Counted from the stretch's first letter, positions 17,371 through 28,315 are shown. The stretch: 64,000 bases of DNA from Nakamurella multipartita DSM 44233 (GCF_000024365.1 NC_013235.1:3534001-3598000); one strand, 5' to 3'. Notes: generated from the letters alone by a model not told the origin. Program-made: numbers and translations.

Positions 17371-19527
17371 GTGGATGTGGTCACCGGTCCGGCGAGCGGC
17401 ACCGTGCTCGACGGTCGCTACCGGTTGGGCGCGATGATCGCGCGTGGCGGAATGTCCACGGTGTACCGCGGATTGGACACCCGGCTGGACCGGCCGGTGG
17501 CCGTGAAGGTGATGAGCCCGCAGTATGTCGCGGACCCGACCTTCCTGAGCCGGTTCGAACGCGAGGCCCGGCTGGCCGCCTCGCTCGGGCATCCCGGGGT
17601 GGTCGCCATGTACGACCAGGGCCAGGACGGCGACCTGGTCTTCCTGGTGATGGAACTGGTCGACGGCGGCACCCTGCGCGACCTGATCCGGGAACGGGGT
17701 CCGCTGCCGGTTCCGGTGGTATTGGCCGTCCTCGACCCGCTGCTGGACGCCCTGGCCGCGGCGCACGCCGCCGGCCTGGTGCATCGCGACGTCAAACCGG
17801 AGAACGTGCTGATCTCGGCCCGCGGGTCGGTCAAGATCGCCGACTTCGGCCTGGTCCGCGCGGTCGGCTCGCAGACCGTGGCCACCGGCGACGTCATCCT
17901 GGGCACGGTGGCGTACCTGTCGCCCGAACAGGTCGCCACCGGCGTCAGCGACGCCCGGACCGATGTCTACGCGGCCGGCATCGTGGCGTTCGAGATGCTC
18001 ACCGGCCGGCCGCCGTTCGAGGGCGACAACCCGATGTCGGTGGCCTACCAGCACGTGCATTCGGACGTGCCGGCCCCGTCGACCCGGGTCGACGACGTGC
18101 CGGCCCAGCTGGACGAGCTGATCGTGGCGGCCACCGCGCGCAACCCGGACGACCGGCCGCGCGATGCCAGCGCGTTCCTGGCCGAGCTGCGGGACGTGCG
18201 CACGGCCCTGCACCTGCCGATCGTCCCGGTACCGATCCCGGTGCGGCCCCGACCGTCCCCCACCCCACCGGTCCCGGTCCCGATCGATCACCCGGCCGGT
18301 CAGACCGGCACCCGCATGCTGCCGGCCGACGCGGCGAGCACGGCATACACGGCCGACACGGCTAAGACGGCAGAGGGTGCGGCGACCACTCCGCCGACCC
18401 GCGTGCAGAAGCGCCCACCGCCCGTCGCCCGCACCCGCACCGCCGCCGCGCGGCGCCGTCGCCGCTGGCTCATCGCGCTGCTGGTGGTGCTGCTGCTGGG
18501 CCTGATCTCGGCCGCCGGCGGCTGGTGGCTGGGCGGCCGCTGGGCGGCCACCCCGGCGGCCGCGGGACTGACCCAGTCGCAGGCCGAGGCGGCCGTGCGC
18601 GAGGCCGGGCTGGTGCCCCGCGTCACCACCGGCCACTCGGACACCGTGCCCGACGGCGTGGTCATCGGCACCGATCCCGATTCCGGGGTCGAACAGCTTC
18701 GCGGGTCCGAGGTGTCCGTGCTGGTCTCCGCCGGCCGCCCGCGGGTGCCGGACATCAAGGCCGGCACCGACACCGCGACCGCCACCGCCGCGCTCACCGC
18801 CGCCGACCTCACCGTCGTCACCGGCACCGGTCAGGAGTTCGACGACGCGGTCCCGGTCGGCGCCGTCCTGCGGACCGACCCGGTCGGCGGGACCGAGCTG
18901 TCCGTGGACGCGCCGGTCACCCTGATCCTGTCCGCCGGCCCAAGGCCGATCGTCGTGCCCCAGGTGGTCGGTCAGTCCCAGGCCGACGCGACCAAGTCGC
19001 TGACCGACGCCGGTTTCACCATCGGGACGGTGACCAAGACCTTCGACGCCCGGGTCGAACCCGGCCGGGTGTTGCGCACGGACCCCACGGTGGGCAGCAC
19101 CGCCGCCCGGGGCAGCGCGGTGGCCCTGACCGTCGCCGACTCGATCACCGTTCCGGACGTGCGCGGCCGGTCGACCAAGGACGCGATCGCGGCCATGCGC
19201 GACGCCGGGTTCTCGGTCACCGTCGGCGATCCCGCGTTCGATGCCGGGGTGGACGCAGGCGACATCCTGCGCAGCGACCCGGGACCGGGCACCCGGGTCG
19301 ACCGCACCGGGGCCTCGGTCTTCCTGGTGCCCTCCAATGCGGTCACCGTGCCCGATCTGACCGACCAGAAGGTCAAGGACGCCGAGCGCACCCTGGCCGA
19401 CCTGGGCCTCAAGATCGACGTGACCTCGTTCTTCGGCGGCGACAACGGAACGGTGTGGAACCAGTCACCGGCGGCCGGCGGACGGGTCCGGCCGGGTGAC
19501 ACGGTCAGCGTCTACGTGCTTCGCTGA
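17371..19527 (+). CDS. pknL: Membrane Ser/Thr protein kinase with five PASTA domains (PknL-type)
   Basis: 718 residues. The N-terminal kinase domain has Lys46 in V-A-V-K-V-M, the catalytic H-R-D-V-K-P-E-N with Asp140, D-F-G at 158-160 and a Thr-containing activation loop. A Pro-rich juxtamembrane region (285-360) leads to one membrane helix (about 366-388). Five extracytoplasmic PASTA repeats follow, which bind peptidoglycan fragments in related kinases. Position next to aroG and the Rv2175c-like gene points to PknL; M. tuberculosis PknL lacks PASTA repeats, while corynebacterial PknL is reported to have them. The GTG start at 17371 has GATAAT eight bases upstream and no ribosome-binding site, so it may be leaderless. 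Confidence 0.9.
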   Translation: MDVVTGPASGTVLDGRYRLGAMIARGGMSTVYRGLDTRLDRPVAVKVMSPQYVADPTFLSRFEREARLAASLGHPGVVAMYDQGQDGDLVFLVMELVDGGTLRDLIRERGPLPVPVVLAVLDPLLDALAAAHAAGLVHRDVKPENVLISARGSVKIADFGLVRAVGSQTVATGDVILGTVAYLSPEQVATGVSDARTDVYAAGIVAFEMLTGRPPFEGDNPMSVAYQHVHSDVPAPSTRVDDVPAQLDELIVAATARNPDDRPRDASAFLAELRDVRTALHLPIVPVPIPVRPRPSPTPPVPVPIDHPAGQTGTRMLPADAASTAYTADTAKTAEGAATTPPTRVQKRPPPVARTRTAAARRRRRWLIALLVVLLLGLISAAGGWWLGGRWAATPAAAGLTQSQAEAAVREAGLVPRVTTGHSDTVPDGVVIGTDPDSGVEQLRGSEVSVLVSAGRPRVPDIKAGTDTATATAALTAADLTVVTGTGQEFDDAVPVGAVLRTDPVGGTELSVDAPVTLILSAGPRPIVVPQVVGQSQADATKSLTDAGFTIGTVTKTFDARVEPGRVLRTDPTVGSTAARGSAVALTVADSITVPDVRGRSTKDAIAAMRDAGFSVTVGDPAFDAGVDAGDILRSDPGPGTRVDRTGASVFLVPSNAVTVPDLTDQKVKDAERTLADLGLKIDVTSFFGGDNGTVWNQSPAAGGRVRPGDTVSVYVLR

Positions 19528-19531
19528 TCGG

Positions 19532-20173
19532 ATGGACCTGCGCATCGACGCCGGAGCCCGGCGCACGGCCCGGTTGGAGCTGCGTCCGTGGCGGGCCGAG
19601 GAGGCCGATCGCCTGCTCGACATCGTCGGCCGGCCGCAGGTCACCGGATGGCTGGGCGACCCGCAACCGTGGACCCGGGCCGACGTCGACGGCTTCATCG
19701 CCGGCAATCAAGGGAGCGACCGGATCCCGGTCAGATGGGCGATCGTGCCGCTGGCGACCGGGGTGCCGGTCGGCACCGTCATGATCGAGTTGTTGGGCAA
19801 CGGCGACCCGCACCTGGGCTGGTATCTGCACCCGGACGCGCAGGGCAACGGCTGGGCCACCGAGGCCGCGGCGGTGATGCTCGCGCTGGCCGTGCGCACG
19901 GGCGCCCCGCGGGTGTGGGCCGGCATGTGGCCGCACAACGCGGGCTCGGCGGCGATCTGCCGGCGCATCGGCATGGTCGACCTGGGCCGCCACGACGATC
20001 CCTGGTACGGCACGATCGAATACCCGCTCAGTCGCGAGTTCTGCGTGTGGCGGGCGGACGCCGAGCATCCGCTGGACGTCCTGGCCCGGCTCAACGCGGC
20101 GGTGCAGCGACCGCACGCCACCGCCGAGCCCCCGGTCGGGCCCGACGGCGTCACCTACCCGGGACCGGCCTGA
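19532..20173 (+). CDS. GNAT-family N-acetyltransferase (RimJ/RimL-like)
   Basis: 213 residues from the ATG at 19532, four bases after the kinase stop. It shows the R-L-E-L-R-P-W-R start, a G-W-Y-L-H-P-D-A-Q-G-N-G-W-A-T-E acetyl-CoA-binding motif (Q/R-x-x-G-x-G/A) and the N-A-G-S-A-A-I-C-R-R-I-G-M motif of the RimJ/RimL subgroup. These enzymes acetylate protein N-termini or small amines. Tight linkage to the kinase suggests co-transcription. The target is unknown. Confidence 0.85.
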   Translation: MDLRIDAGARRTARLELRPWRAEEADRLLDIVGRPQVTGWLGDPQPWTRADVDGFIAGNQGSDRIPVRWAIVPLATGVPVGTVMIELLGNGDPHLGWYLHPDAQGNGWATEAAAVMLALAVRTGAPRVWAGMWPHNAGSAAICRRIGMVDLGRHDDPWYGTIEYPLSREFCVWRADAEHPLDVLARLNAAVQRPHATAEPPVGPDGVTYPGPA

Positions 20174-20177
20174 CGGC

Positions 20178-22065
<1,888 letters not shown>

Positions 22066-22126
22066 GGTGTTTCCTCCTGGGTTTTGGCTGTGCTCTCAAC
22101 GTGCTGCGCTTAGTCTGCCAAGCATT

Positions 22127-22164
22127 GCGTGGTCTGTCAAGCACTTCTGCTTGATAGACCACGC
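22127..22164. terminator. 38-bp palindrome: bidirectional terminator or operator
   Basis: GCGTGGTCTGTCAAGC and GCTTGATAGACCACGC form a 16-bp stem with one mismatch around ACTTCT. On the plus strand it is followed by ATTTTTT, a classical intrinsic terminator, but no plus-strand gene ends nearby. On the minus strand it starts 48 bp after the RNase AS stop and about 62 bp upstream of the phasin-like gene. A TTGACA within its minus-strand right arm and a nearby half-repeat (TGCTTGGCAGACTA) suggest it could instead hold a promoter/operator for that gene. Confidence 0.65.
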
Positions 22165-22212
22165 ATTTTTTCCGGCCGGTTCCGCGACATCGGGATCCAC
22201 ACCGGGCGGCCC

Positions 22213-22764
22213 CTACCGCGGTGGGCGTGGATCTGCCTTGCGCGATCCGCCGCGGGTCAGCACGTCCTGCGCCACCTGCCAACGGGCGTAGGCCAGACGA
22301 GCGTCGGCCAGCGCGTCGTGCCGGTCGGTGCCCGGGCCGGGGATCGGCGGGCAGCCGGCCGCCTCCCAGTGCTGCCGGATCTCCCGGGTCAACCGGGGCA
22401 CGTCCCGGGGCAGGTCGGGCATGGTGCCCCACAACTGGGCGAGCACGACGTGGTCGTAGGCGGCGAACCAGGCCCACAGTTCGACCGGCAGGCCGGGCGC
22501 GGTCAGAAAGGCGTAGAGCTCCTCGCGGATCGCAGTACGCGAGCGCCAGGCCTTGTCGGCCGGCGACGGCAGCTTGTCCAGCACGTGCGTGCGCACCCAG
22601 GTGCTGGCCCGGCCGGGATCGAAGTCGGTGGACACGGCGTAGAACTCGCGGCCGTCCTGGGCGATCACCCCGATCGAGATCAGCTCGATCGTGCGGCCGT
22701 CCTCGATGAACTCGCAGTCGTAGAAGTAACGCGCGACCGGACCCGGCCGGCTCGGGGCGGACAA
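22213..22764 (-). CDS. DEDDh 3'-5' exoribonuclease (RNase AS, Rv2179c family)
   Basis: 183 residues. The DEDD acidic residues are visible: Asp16 and Glu18 in Y-D-C-E-F, Asp104 in Y-D-H-V-V, and His149...Asp154 in R-H-D-A-L-A-D-A. M. tuberculosis Rv2179c, the founding member, is a 3'-5' exoribonuclease adjacent to aroG, as here. It trims RNA 3' ends with a preference for adenosine. Only seven bases separate its start from the upstream acyltransferase stop, indicating one transcript. Length and neighbourhood both fit. Confidence 0.9.
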   Translation of the reverse strand: MSAPSRPGPVARYFYDCEFIEDGRTIELISIGVIAQDGREFYAVSTDFDPGRASTWVRTHVLDKLPSPADKAWRSRTAIREELYAFLTAPGLPVELWAWFAAYDHVVLAQLWGTMPDLPRDVPRLTREIRQHWEAAGCPPIPGPGTDRHDALADARLAYARWQVAQDVLTRGGSRKADPRPPR

Positions 22765-22771
22765 GAGCGGC

Positions 22772-23545
22772 TCAGCCGGCCTTGGTTCCGGGCAGGCGGG
22801 TGACGGTGCCGGGGCCGCGGCCCTCGACCGGCCGGACCGGACGGCCGGCGGTGCCCGCCGCTGCGGCGGCGGCCAGGTCTTCCTTCACCTTCGCGGCGTA
22901 CTTGTCCACGTACTGCTGCCCGGACAGCTCCATGATCCGGTACATGATCTCGTCGGTCATCGACCGCTCGACGAAGCGGTCCCCGGCCATCCCCTCGTAG
23001 CGGGAGAAGTCCAACGGACGGCCGACGATCATCTTGATGCGGCCCGGACGCCAGACCTTCGAGCCGATCGGGTTGACCTTCTCGGTGCCGATCATCACCA
23101 CCGGGACGACCGGAACGTTGGCCTCCAGGGCCATCCGCGCCACCCCGGTCTTGCCCTTGTAGAGCTTGGCGTCGGGCGAGCGGGTGCCCTCGGGGTAGAT
23201 GCCCAGGATGTGGCCCTGCTTGAGCAGCCGGATGCCGGTGTCCAGCGCCGCGCGGGCGGCGTTGGCGCCGCTGCGATCGATCGGCACCTGGCCGACGCCA
23301 CTGAAGAACCAGCGCTTGATGGTGCCCTTGACGCCCTTTTCGGTGAAGTACTCGCTCTTGGCCAGGTAGGTGACCCGGCGCTTGATGTACAGCGGGGTGA
23401 AGAACGAGTCGGCGACCGAGATGTGGTTGCCGGCCAGGATCGCGCCGCCCTCGGCCGGGATGTACTCGGCCCCGATGACCTTGCACGGGAACAGCAACCG
23501 GAGCCACGGCCCCAGAAACACGTACTTCATGAGCTTGTAGACCAC
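22772..23545 (-). CDS. 1-acyl-sn-glycerol-3-phosphate acyltransferase (PlsC family, Rv2182c type)
   Basis: 257 residues from the GTG at 23545; an ATG five codons later is possible. It has the acyltransferase HX4D motif as N-H-I-S-V-A-D (His41, Asp46) and the phosphate-binding E-G-T-R motif near residue 120. The family acylates lysophosphatidic acid to phosphatidic acid at the inner face of the membrane. The first ~20 residues are hydrophobic (L-M-K-Y-V-F-L-G-P-W-L-R-L-L-F). The reading frame runs further upstream, but GAGGGG before the GTG favours this start. Corresponds by position to Rv2182c. Confidence 0.88.
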   Translation of the reverse strand: MVYKLMKYVFLGPWLRLLFPCKVIGAEYIPAEGGAILAGNHISVADSFFTPLYIKRRVTYLAKSEYFTEKGVKGTIKRWFFSGVGQVPIDRSGANAARAALDTGIRLLKQGHILGIYPEGTRSPDAKLYKGKTGVARMALEANVPVVPVVMIGTEKVNPIGSKVWRPGRIKMIVGRPLDFSRYEGMAGDRFVERSMTDEIMYRIMELSGQQYVDKYAAKVKEDLAAAAAAGTAGRPVRPVEGRGPGTVTRLPGTKAG

Positions 23546-23705
23546 GCGCGAAAGCCCCTCACCGCCGATTCGGACTGCGGACAACCGTACGCCGCCCCGC
23601 AAGTCGGTGCCGATCCGCGAGCCCGGGAGGGCTCGGGCAAGCGCACCGGGCCCGGTGCCGGGCATGATTGAGGCAGCACACCACAGTTCGCCGCCGGGAG
23701 CATGG

Positions 23706-24473
23706 ATGACGCGCAGCACGACCGACCGGGACTTCGGCCCGTTCCGTCACGACGGTTCGGACGTCGGCGTGCTGCTGTGCCACGGGTTTCCCGGCGCCCC
23801 CGGGTCGATGCGGCCGTGGGCGGATCATCTGGCCGCGGCCGGGTACTCGGTCCGGCTGCCGCTGCTGCCGGGCCACGGCACCCGCTGGCAGGACGCTAAC
23901 CGCACCACCTTCGACGACTGGCTGGCCGCGGTCACCCGGGAGTTCCAGGAGCTCAGCGCCACCTGCCGGTCCGTCGTGGTCTGCGGCCTGTCCATGGGCG
24001 GCACGCTGACCTTGCGGCTGGCCGAGCTGTACCCGGACCAGCCGGCCGGGATCGTGCTGGTCAACCCGTCGGTGCTGACCCAGCGCTGGGACGCCAAGCT
24101 CCTGCTGCCCTGGTTGCAGCGGGTACTGCCGGCCTACCCCGGCATCATCGGCGACATCGCCATGCCCGGGGTCACCGAGCCCGGCTACAAGTACATCCCG
24201 ACCCGCGCGGCCTACTCCCTGTCCAAGGCGTGGCCCATCGTCCGCCGGGACCTGCCCAGGATCACCGCTCCGGTGTTGCTACTGCACTCGACGGTGGACC
24301 ACATCGTCGAGCCGGTCAACGCGCAGGTCGTCCGGGACGAGGTGGGTTCGGCCGACGTCACCGTGATCGAGCTCACTCGCAGCTTTCACGTCGCGACCAT
24401 GGACTACGACGCCCCGCTGATCTTCGACGCGTCGGTGGAGTTCATCGAGAAAGTCACCGCGAGCCTGCCGTGA
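23706..24473 (+). CDS. Carboxylesterase / monoacylglycerol-lipase-like alpha/beta hydrolase
   Basis: 255 residues. The oxyanion loop C-H-G-F-P-G is at about 25-30, the nucleophile elbow G-L-S-M-G with Ser96, an Asp in S-T-V-D-H and the catalytic His in S-F-H-V-A-T-M-D. This is the pattern of Est30-type carboxylesterases that act on short and medium acyl esters. The ATG at 23706 follows GGGAG. It is divergent from the acyltransferase and coupled by a GTGA overlap to the next gene. Confidence 0.88.
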   Translation: MTRSTTDRDFGPFRHDGSDVGVLLCHGFPGAPGSMRPWADHLAAAGYSVRLPLLPGHGTRWQDANRTTFDDWLAAVTREFQELSATCRSVVVCGLSMGGTLTLRLAELYPDQPAGIVLVNPSVLTQRWDAKLLLPWLQRVLPAYPGIIGDIAMPGVTEPGYKYIPTRAAYSLSKAWPIVRRDLPRITAPVLLLHSTVDHIVEPVNAQVVRDEVGSADVTVIELTRSFHVATMDYDAPLIFDASVEFIEKVTASLP

Positions 24474-25123
24474 CGGTGGCCCCGGGAGACGACGACCGGC
24501 CCGATCGGGTGGAGACGGGGGGCTTGAGCGAGCCCGCCGGGTCCTCGGACGCAGTCGAGCCGGCAGCATCCCGGGATCGTTCCTGGCGGGCCAATCCCAG
24601 TGACCTCGACGTCGACGCCGCCTTCGCCGACATCGTGTCCGGGATGATCACCGACAGCGTGCGCCGGCACCCATCGGGTGGCCCGCCCATCGGTCTGGAG
24701 CCCCCGACACCGCCGGCCCCCGAGGCCACCCCGGCCCCGGAGCCCGCACCGGCTCCGGATACCGCCTCCGAACGGGCCCGGCGGCGCGAGCTGCGGCGCC
24801 TGGAACGGGCCGCCGAAGTGGCCGCCTTCGCCGAGAGCGAGGCCCGCGAGCAGGCCGAACGCGACGCCGACCAGGAGCACTTCACCCCGCCCGAGCCTCC
24901 GCCACTACCCCGCCCCACGCTGCGCACGATCGGCTCGGTGCTGCTGATCGTGGCCGGGATCCTGCTGCTCACCCGGCCCGGGCTGCTGGCCGTCTCCCCC
25001 GACCTGGCGATGATCTTGGCCGTGCTGGGCATCGTCGGCGGGTCGGTGCTGCTGCTCACCGGGATCTGGCGGCGCCGGGGCGGAGACAGCGGCGACGGCT
25101 GGGACGACGGCGCGGCAGTCTGA
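24470..25123 (+). CDS. Conserved membrane protein with acidic/Pro-rich N-terminus
   Basis: 217 residues from the GTG at 24470, which overlaps the esterase stop. The first ~145 residues are hydrophilic, with a P-A-P-E-P repeat stretch and a charged coiled-coil-like helix (R-R-R-E-L-R-R-L-E-R-A-A-E-V). Two membrane helices follow (about 157-174 and 180-199), with a short charged tail. No domain function is recognised; it may be a small membrane partner of the esterase. Confidence is in its being a gene, not in its role. Confidence 0.7.
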   Translation: MTVAPGDDDRPDRVETGGLSEPAGSSDAVEPAASRDRSWRANPSDLDVDAAFADIVSGMITDSVRRHPSGGPPIGLEPPTPPAPEATPAPEPAPAPDTASERARRRELRRLERAAEVAAFAESEAREQAERDADQEHFTPPEPPPLPRPTLRTIGSVLLIVAGILLLTRPGLLAVSPDLAMILAVLGIVGGSVLLLTGIWRRRGGDSGDGWDDGAAV

Positions 25124-25147
25124 CCGGCTCGGCGTGGTCCGCCCGGA

Positions 25148-26092
25148 TCAGGCGGTGCCGGCGGCCTCGGCCGCCAGCAGCGCGGCCCCAATGATGCCGG
25201 CCCGGTCGCCGAACCGGGCCAGTTCGACCCGTGGCAACGGCCGGTGGCCGGCGCCGGTGATGGACCGGCCGAACTCGGACACGGCCAGCGGCAGGAACAT
25301 GCCGGCCGCGGCCGACACCCCACCGCCGATCACGATCATCTCCGGGTCGAGCACGTCGGTGACCAGCGCCAGGCCGGCGGCCAGCCAATGGCCGAGCTCG
25401 TCCATCGCGCCCAGGGCGACCGGGTCGCCCTCGGTGGCGGCCACCGCGACCATGGTCCCGGTGACGGCGGCCGGGTCGTCCCCGGACAGTCGGCGCAGCA
25501 CCGGCGCGTCATGGTCGGCCATCTGCAGCCGGGCAGTCTGGGCCAACGCGGTGCCCGAGCAGTAACGCTCCCAGCACCCTTGCTTGCCGCACGGGCAGGG
25601 CCGGCCGCCGGGGACGACGGTCAGGTGACCGAGCTCGGGCGCCACGCCGTGCGCCCCGCGGTAGATCTGGCCGTCGACGAGCAGCCCGGCACCGATCCCC
25701 GTGCCCAGGGCGACCAGCAGGGCGATGGAGGATCCCGCGGACACGCCCAGGCGGTACTCGGCCCAGGCCGCGGAGTTCACGTCGTGGTCCATCACTACCG
25801 GCAGGCCCACCCGGGCGGACACCCGCTCGGGCACCGGAGCGTCCCGCCAGGCCAGGTGCGGGGCGAACATGACCCGCTGCCGGTCGGCGCTGACGAACCC
25901 GGCCACGGCCAGCCCGACCGCGGACACCGGCTGGCTGGCCGCCAACTTGGTGATCAGCGTGACCAGCAGGTCCTCGGTCTCCCGTTCGGTGTGCGGGGTG
26001 GCCTCACGCAGGGACGGGCCGATGGAGATGCCGTCGATGACGGCCGCGCGCACCGAGGTACCGCCGATGTCGATGCCGATGGTCTTGCTCAT
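25148..26092 (-). CDS. ROK-family glucokinase
   Basis: 314 residues. ATP-binding D-I-G-G-T-S at the N-terminus, the catalytic D-H-D-V-N segment, E-L-G-H-L, and the ROK zinc signature C-P-C-G-K-Q-G-C-W-E identify it. Such enzymes phosphorylate glucose (or related hexoses) for glycolysis, and in streptomycetes also take part in carbon-catabolite control. The ATG overlaps the stop of the zinc-ribbon-like gene (ATGA). It is last in the SRPBCC-ArsA-hypothetical-ROK run, which recurs in actinobacteria. Glucose is the expected but unproven substrate. Confidence 0.9.
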   Translation of the reverse strand: MSKTIGIDIGGTSVRAAVIDGISIGPSLREATPHTERETEDLLVTLITKLAASQPVSAVGLAVAGFVSADRQRVMFAPHLAWRDAPVPERVSARVGLPVVMDHDVNSAAWAEYRLGVSAGSSIALLVALGTGIGAGLLVDGQIYRGAHGVAPELGHLTVVPGGRPCPCGKQGCWERYCSGTALAQTARLQMADHDAPVLRRLSGDDPAAVTGTMVAVAATEGDPVALGAMDELGHWLAAGLALVTDVLDPEMIVIGGGVSAAAGMFLPLAVSEFGRSITGAGHRPLPRVELARFGDRAGIIGAALLAAEAAGTA

Positions 26093-26571
26093 CCGATGTC
26101 GATCCGCTCGAAGCCACCCCGACGCGCAGGTGGCGGTGGCGGTGGGTCGCCGGGGCCGGCCGAGCCACCGGCCGGCGCGGGCGCGTCCGGGATCATCGTG
26201 CGCAGCGCGCGGACGATCAGCAGGGCGCCGTCGACCAGCTTGGCCGTGGTCTCGGGTCGCTCACCGCGCAGGATGGCCAGGAACCGGCACAGCGGGCACG
26301 CGGTGCACGACGCGCCCGGGACCGATCCGCATTCGGGGCAGCGACCGTCAGGGCCCAGCGGGCGGCCGGCGGTGCTCTCGTGGGTGGCGTCCGCGCCCTC
26401 CGGCCCGGTCGAGCCCGTCGTCGGGCCGGCCGACTCGGCGCCGGAGGTCTCCGGCTTGAGCGCGGTCAACCGATCGGCGACCACGTCCAGCAGCAGCGCG
26501 GCCTCGACCGCCAGCGGTCCCACCGCCGGCGACGACGGTCCCTGCTGCCCGTGCTCGCCCTCCCCGCTCAC
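26089..26571 (-). CDS. Small Cys-rich (zinc-ribbon-like) conserved protein, DUF5304-like
   Basis: 160 residues from the GTG at 26571, overlapping both neighbours by four bases. A helical N-terminus (V-E-A-A-L-L-L-D-V-V-A-D-R-L) precedes a Cys cluster C-P-E-C-G-S...C-T-A-C-P-L-C-R and a Pro-rich tail. The cluster could bind zinc. Actinobacteria commonly carry such a protein between ArsA-like ATPase and glucokinase genes. Function is unknown. Confidence 0.72.
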   Translation of the reverse strand: MSGEGEHGQQGPSSPAVGPLAVEAALLLDVVADRLTALKPETSGAESAGPTTGSTGPEGADATHESTAGRPLGPDGRCPECGSVPGASCTACPLCRFLAILRGERPETTAKLVDGALLIVRALRTMIPDAPAPAGGSAGPGDPPPPPPARRGGFERIDIG

Positions 26572-27797
26572 CCGGCACCGGCCAGCGCCGCCCCGGTCAG
26601 GCCGGAGGTGAGGGCGGCCGGCCACAGCGCGGGATCGGCGGCAAAGTCGATGATCAGGCGGCCGGCCTCGAAGTTGGCGCCCTCGGTCGTGCACCGCTGC
26701 AGCACCGACGGCAGGGCGATCCGCCGGCGGACGTCGCCGACGGTGACCACCAGGTCGGCGCCGGACCGGGAAAGCGCGATGTCGCCGCGCTGGACCAGCG
26801 GCAGCGGCAGCGACAGGCGGTACCACCCGTCGGACCCGCTGACCTCGATCGCCGGACCGGGTGGCGCGACGGCGAGGGGGTCGACCGAGCCGAAGATGTC
26901 GGTCGCCAGCTCGGACAGCTGGTCGACGCCGATGGGCTCCTCGGGCTTTTGCCGGACCCGGTGGATGGGCAGGCCCTGGAACGATTCCTCGACCTGGACC
27001 ATCGCCTCACGCTGGCTCTCCCGCTGACGGCGCAGGAAATCACCGCCCACCCCGCGGGGCAGCAGCCGGTTGACGGTGACCGCCTCGACGGCGAATCCGT
27101 GCAGGGACAGCGCGGTGAACAGCCGGCGGGCCTCGGCCACCACCATCCGTTCGGGAGTCAGCACCAGCCGGACCCCGGTGATCTCCGGGTCGGCCAGCAA
27201 CGCCCGCGCGGCCATCAGGTCGGAGAGCAGCTCCCCCACCGCGTCCCGCACGGTGGCGCTGGGCCCGCCGGGCATGCCGGTGAAGGACGCGGCGATGCTG
27301 CGCAGGACCCGCTGCGGCGCGCCGAGCAGGCGCTGGGCGTAGAAACCGATGGTCTCGGGCAGCGCCAGCAGCCGCAGCGTCTCGCCGGTCGGCGCGCAGT
27401 CGACCACGATCGAATCGAAGTCACCGGAGGCGGCCAGCCGGCGCAGCTCCAGCAGCGCGACGATCTCCTCGGCGCCGGGCAGCACGACCAGTTCCTCGGC
27501 CTGCACCTCGGCCATGCCGCGGGCGGCCAGCACCCCGACCAGATAGTCGCGGATGTGCGACCAGCTCTGCTCGAAGCGGCCGCGGGTGTCGACCTGGGCG
27601 GCCCACAGCCCGGGGACGCCCACGACCGGGGTCGGGTCGCCGCTGACCGGGGTGCCGAGCACGTCGGCGATGGAGTGTGCGGGGTCGGTGGAGACCAGCA
27701 GCGTGCGCGCCCCGCCGGCGGCACACGCGATCGCGGTGGCCGCCGAGATGGTCGTCTTGCCGACCCCGCCCTTGCCGGTGTGCAGGGCAATTCTCAT
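26568..27797 (-). CDS. ArsA/Get3-like ATPase (Rv2184c type)
   Basis: 409 residues beginning M-R-I-A-L-H-T-G-K-G-G-V-G-K-T-T, a deviant Walker A (residues 8-16) of the SIMIBI ArsA/GET3 family. Switch motifs S-T-D-P-A-H-S and V-D-C-A-P-T-G-E-T are present. The C-terminal ~100 residues form a beta-rich domain (L-S-L-P-L-P-L...G-D-V-R-R-R-I-A-L-P). No arsenic genes are nearby, so a role in protein or lipid handling is more likely than arsenite export. Four-base overlaps on both sides tie it to SRPBCC and the Cys-rich protein. Confidence 0.88.
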   Translation of the reverse strand: MRIALHTGKGGVGKTTISAATAIACAAGGARTLLVSTDPAHSIADVLGTPVSGDPTPVVGVPGLWAAQVDTRGRFEQSWSHIRDYLVGVLAARGMAEVQAEELVVLPGAEEIVALLELRRLAASGDFDSIVVDCAPTGETLRLLALPETIGFYAQRLLGAPQRVLRSIAASFTGMPGGPSATVRDAVGELLSDLMAARALLADPEITGVRLVLTPERMVVAEARRLFTALSLHGFAVEAVTVNRLLPRGVGGDFLRRQRESQREAMVQVEESFQGLPIHRVRQKPEEPIGVDQLSELATDIFGSVDPLAVAPPGPAIEVSGSDGWYRLSLPLPLVQRGDIALSRSGADLVVTVGDVRRRIALPSVLQRCTTEGANFEAGRLIIDFAADPALWPAALTSGLTGAALAGAG

Positions 27798-28231
27798 CCG
27801 GCTTCGACCCGCTTTTTCAGCTCCTTCAGCGCGGTGTCCAGGATGACCCGCTCGGCCTTGCGACGCAGCACCCCGATCATCGGCACGGCCAGATCGACCG
27901 CCAGCGTGTAGGTGACCTCGGTGCCCTTGGGCGTGGTGGCCAGGACGTACGAGCCCTGCTGGGACTTCTGCAACTGCCCGGACACCAGGGTCCAGGACAC
28001 GCTCATGCCGTCGGCGGCCCACGTGTACGCGAGCTCGTAGGTGTCCTTGAGCAGGCCCGCATCCATGCTGAACTTCACCTGCTTGGCCCGACCGTCCTCG
28101 CCGGGAACGGTGACCTCGACGCTTTTCACCGCACCCGCCCATTCGGGATAGGCGGCGAAGTCGGCGATCACGTCCATGATCACCGACGGTTCGGCAGTCA
28201 TCGTGATCGACTGCGAGGATCCATTGGCCAT
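27794..28231 (-). CDS. SRPBCC/START-like lipid-binding protein (Rv2185c type)
   Basis: 145 residues with the polyketide-cyclase/START pattern: I-T-M-T-A-E-P-S-V-I-M-D-V-I-A-D-F-A-A-Y-P-E-W at the N-terminus and a long C-terminal helix ending L-K-E-L-K-K-R-V-E. These proteins hold hydrophobic ligands in a helix-grip pocket. First gene of the overlapping operon SRPBCC-ArsA-DUF-glucokinase; pairing with the ArsA-type ATPase is conserved in M. tuberculosis (Rv2185c-Rv2184c). Ligand unknown. Confidence 0.88.
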   Translation of the reverse strand: MANGSSQSITMTAEPSVIMDVIADFAAYPEWAGAVKSVEVTVPGEDGRAKQVKFSMDAGLLKDTYELAYTWAADGMSVSWTLVSGQLQKSQQGSYVLATTPKGTEVTYTLAVDLAVPMIGVLRRKAERVILDTALKELKKRVEAG

Positions 28232-28315
28232 GCAGGAAGGCTACCCAGGTCGATGACGTTCGGCTGCAGATGGCTGCCTTGGGCGGGTGTCCTTCGTCTC
28301 TCCCGGGTGGTCCGG

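Noticed and set aside
22120-22170. tRNA-like hairpin
   Set aside because: Only one stem-loop is present, with no cloverleaf arms or CCA-side acceptor pairing.
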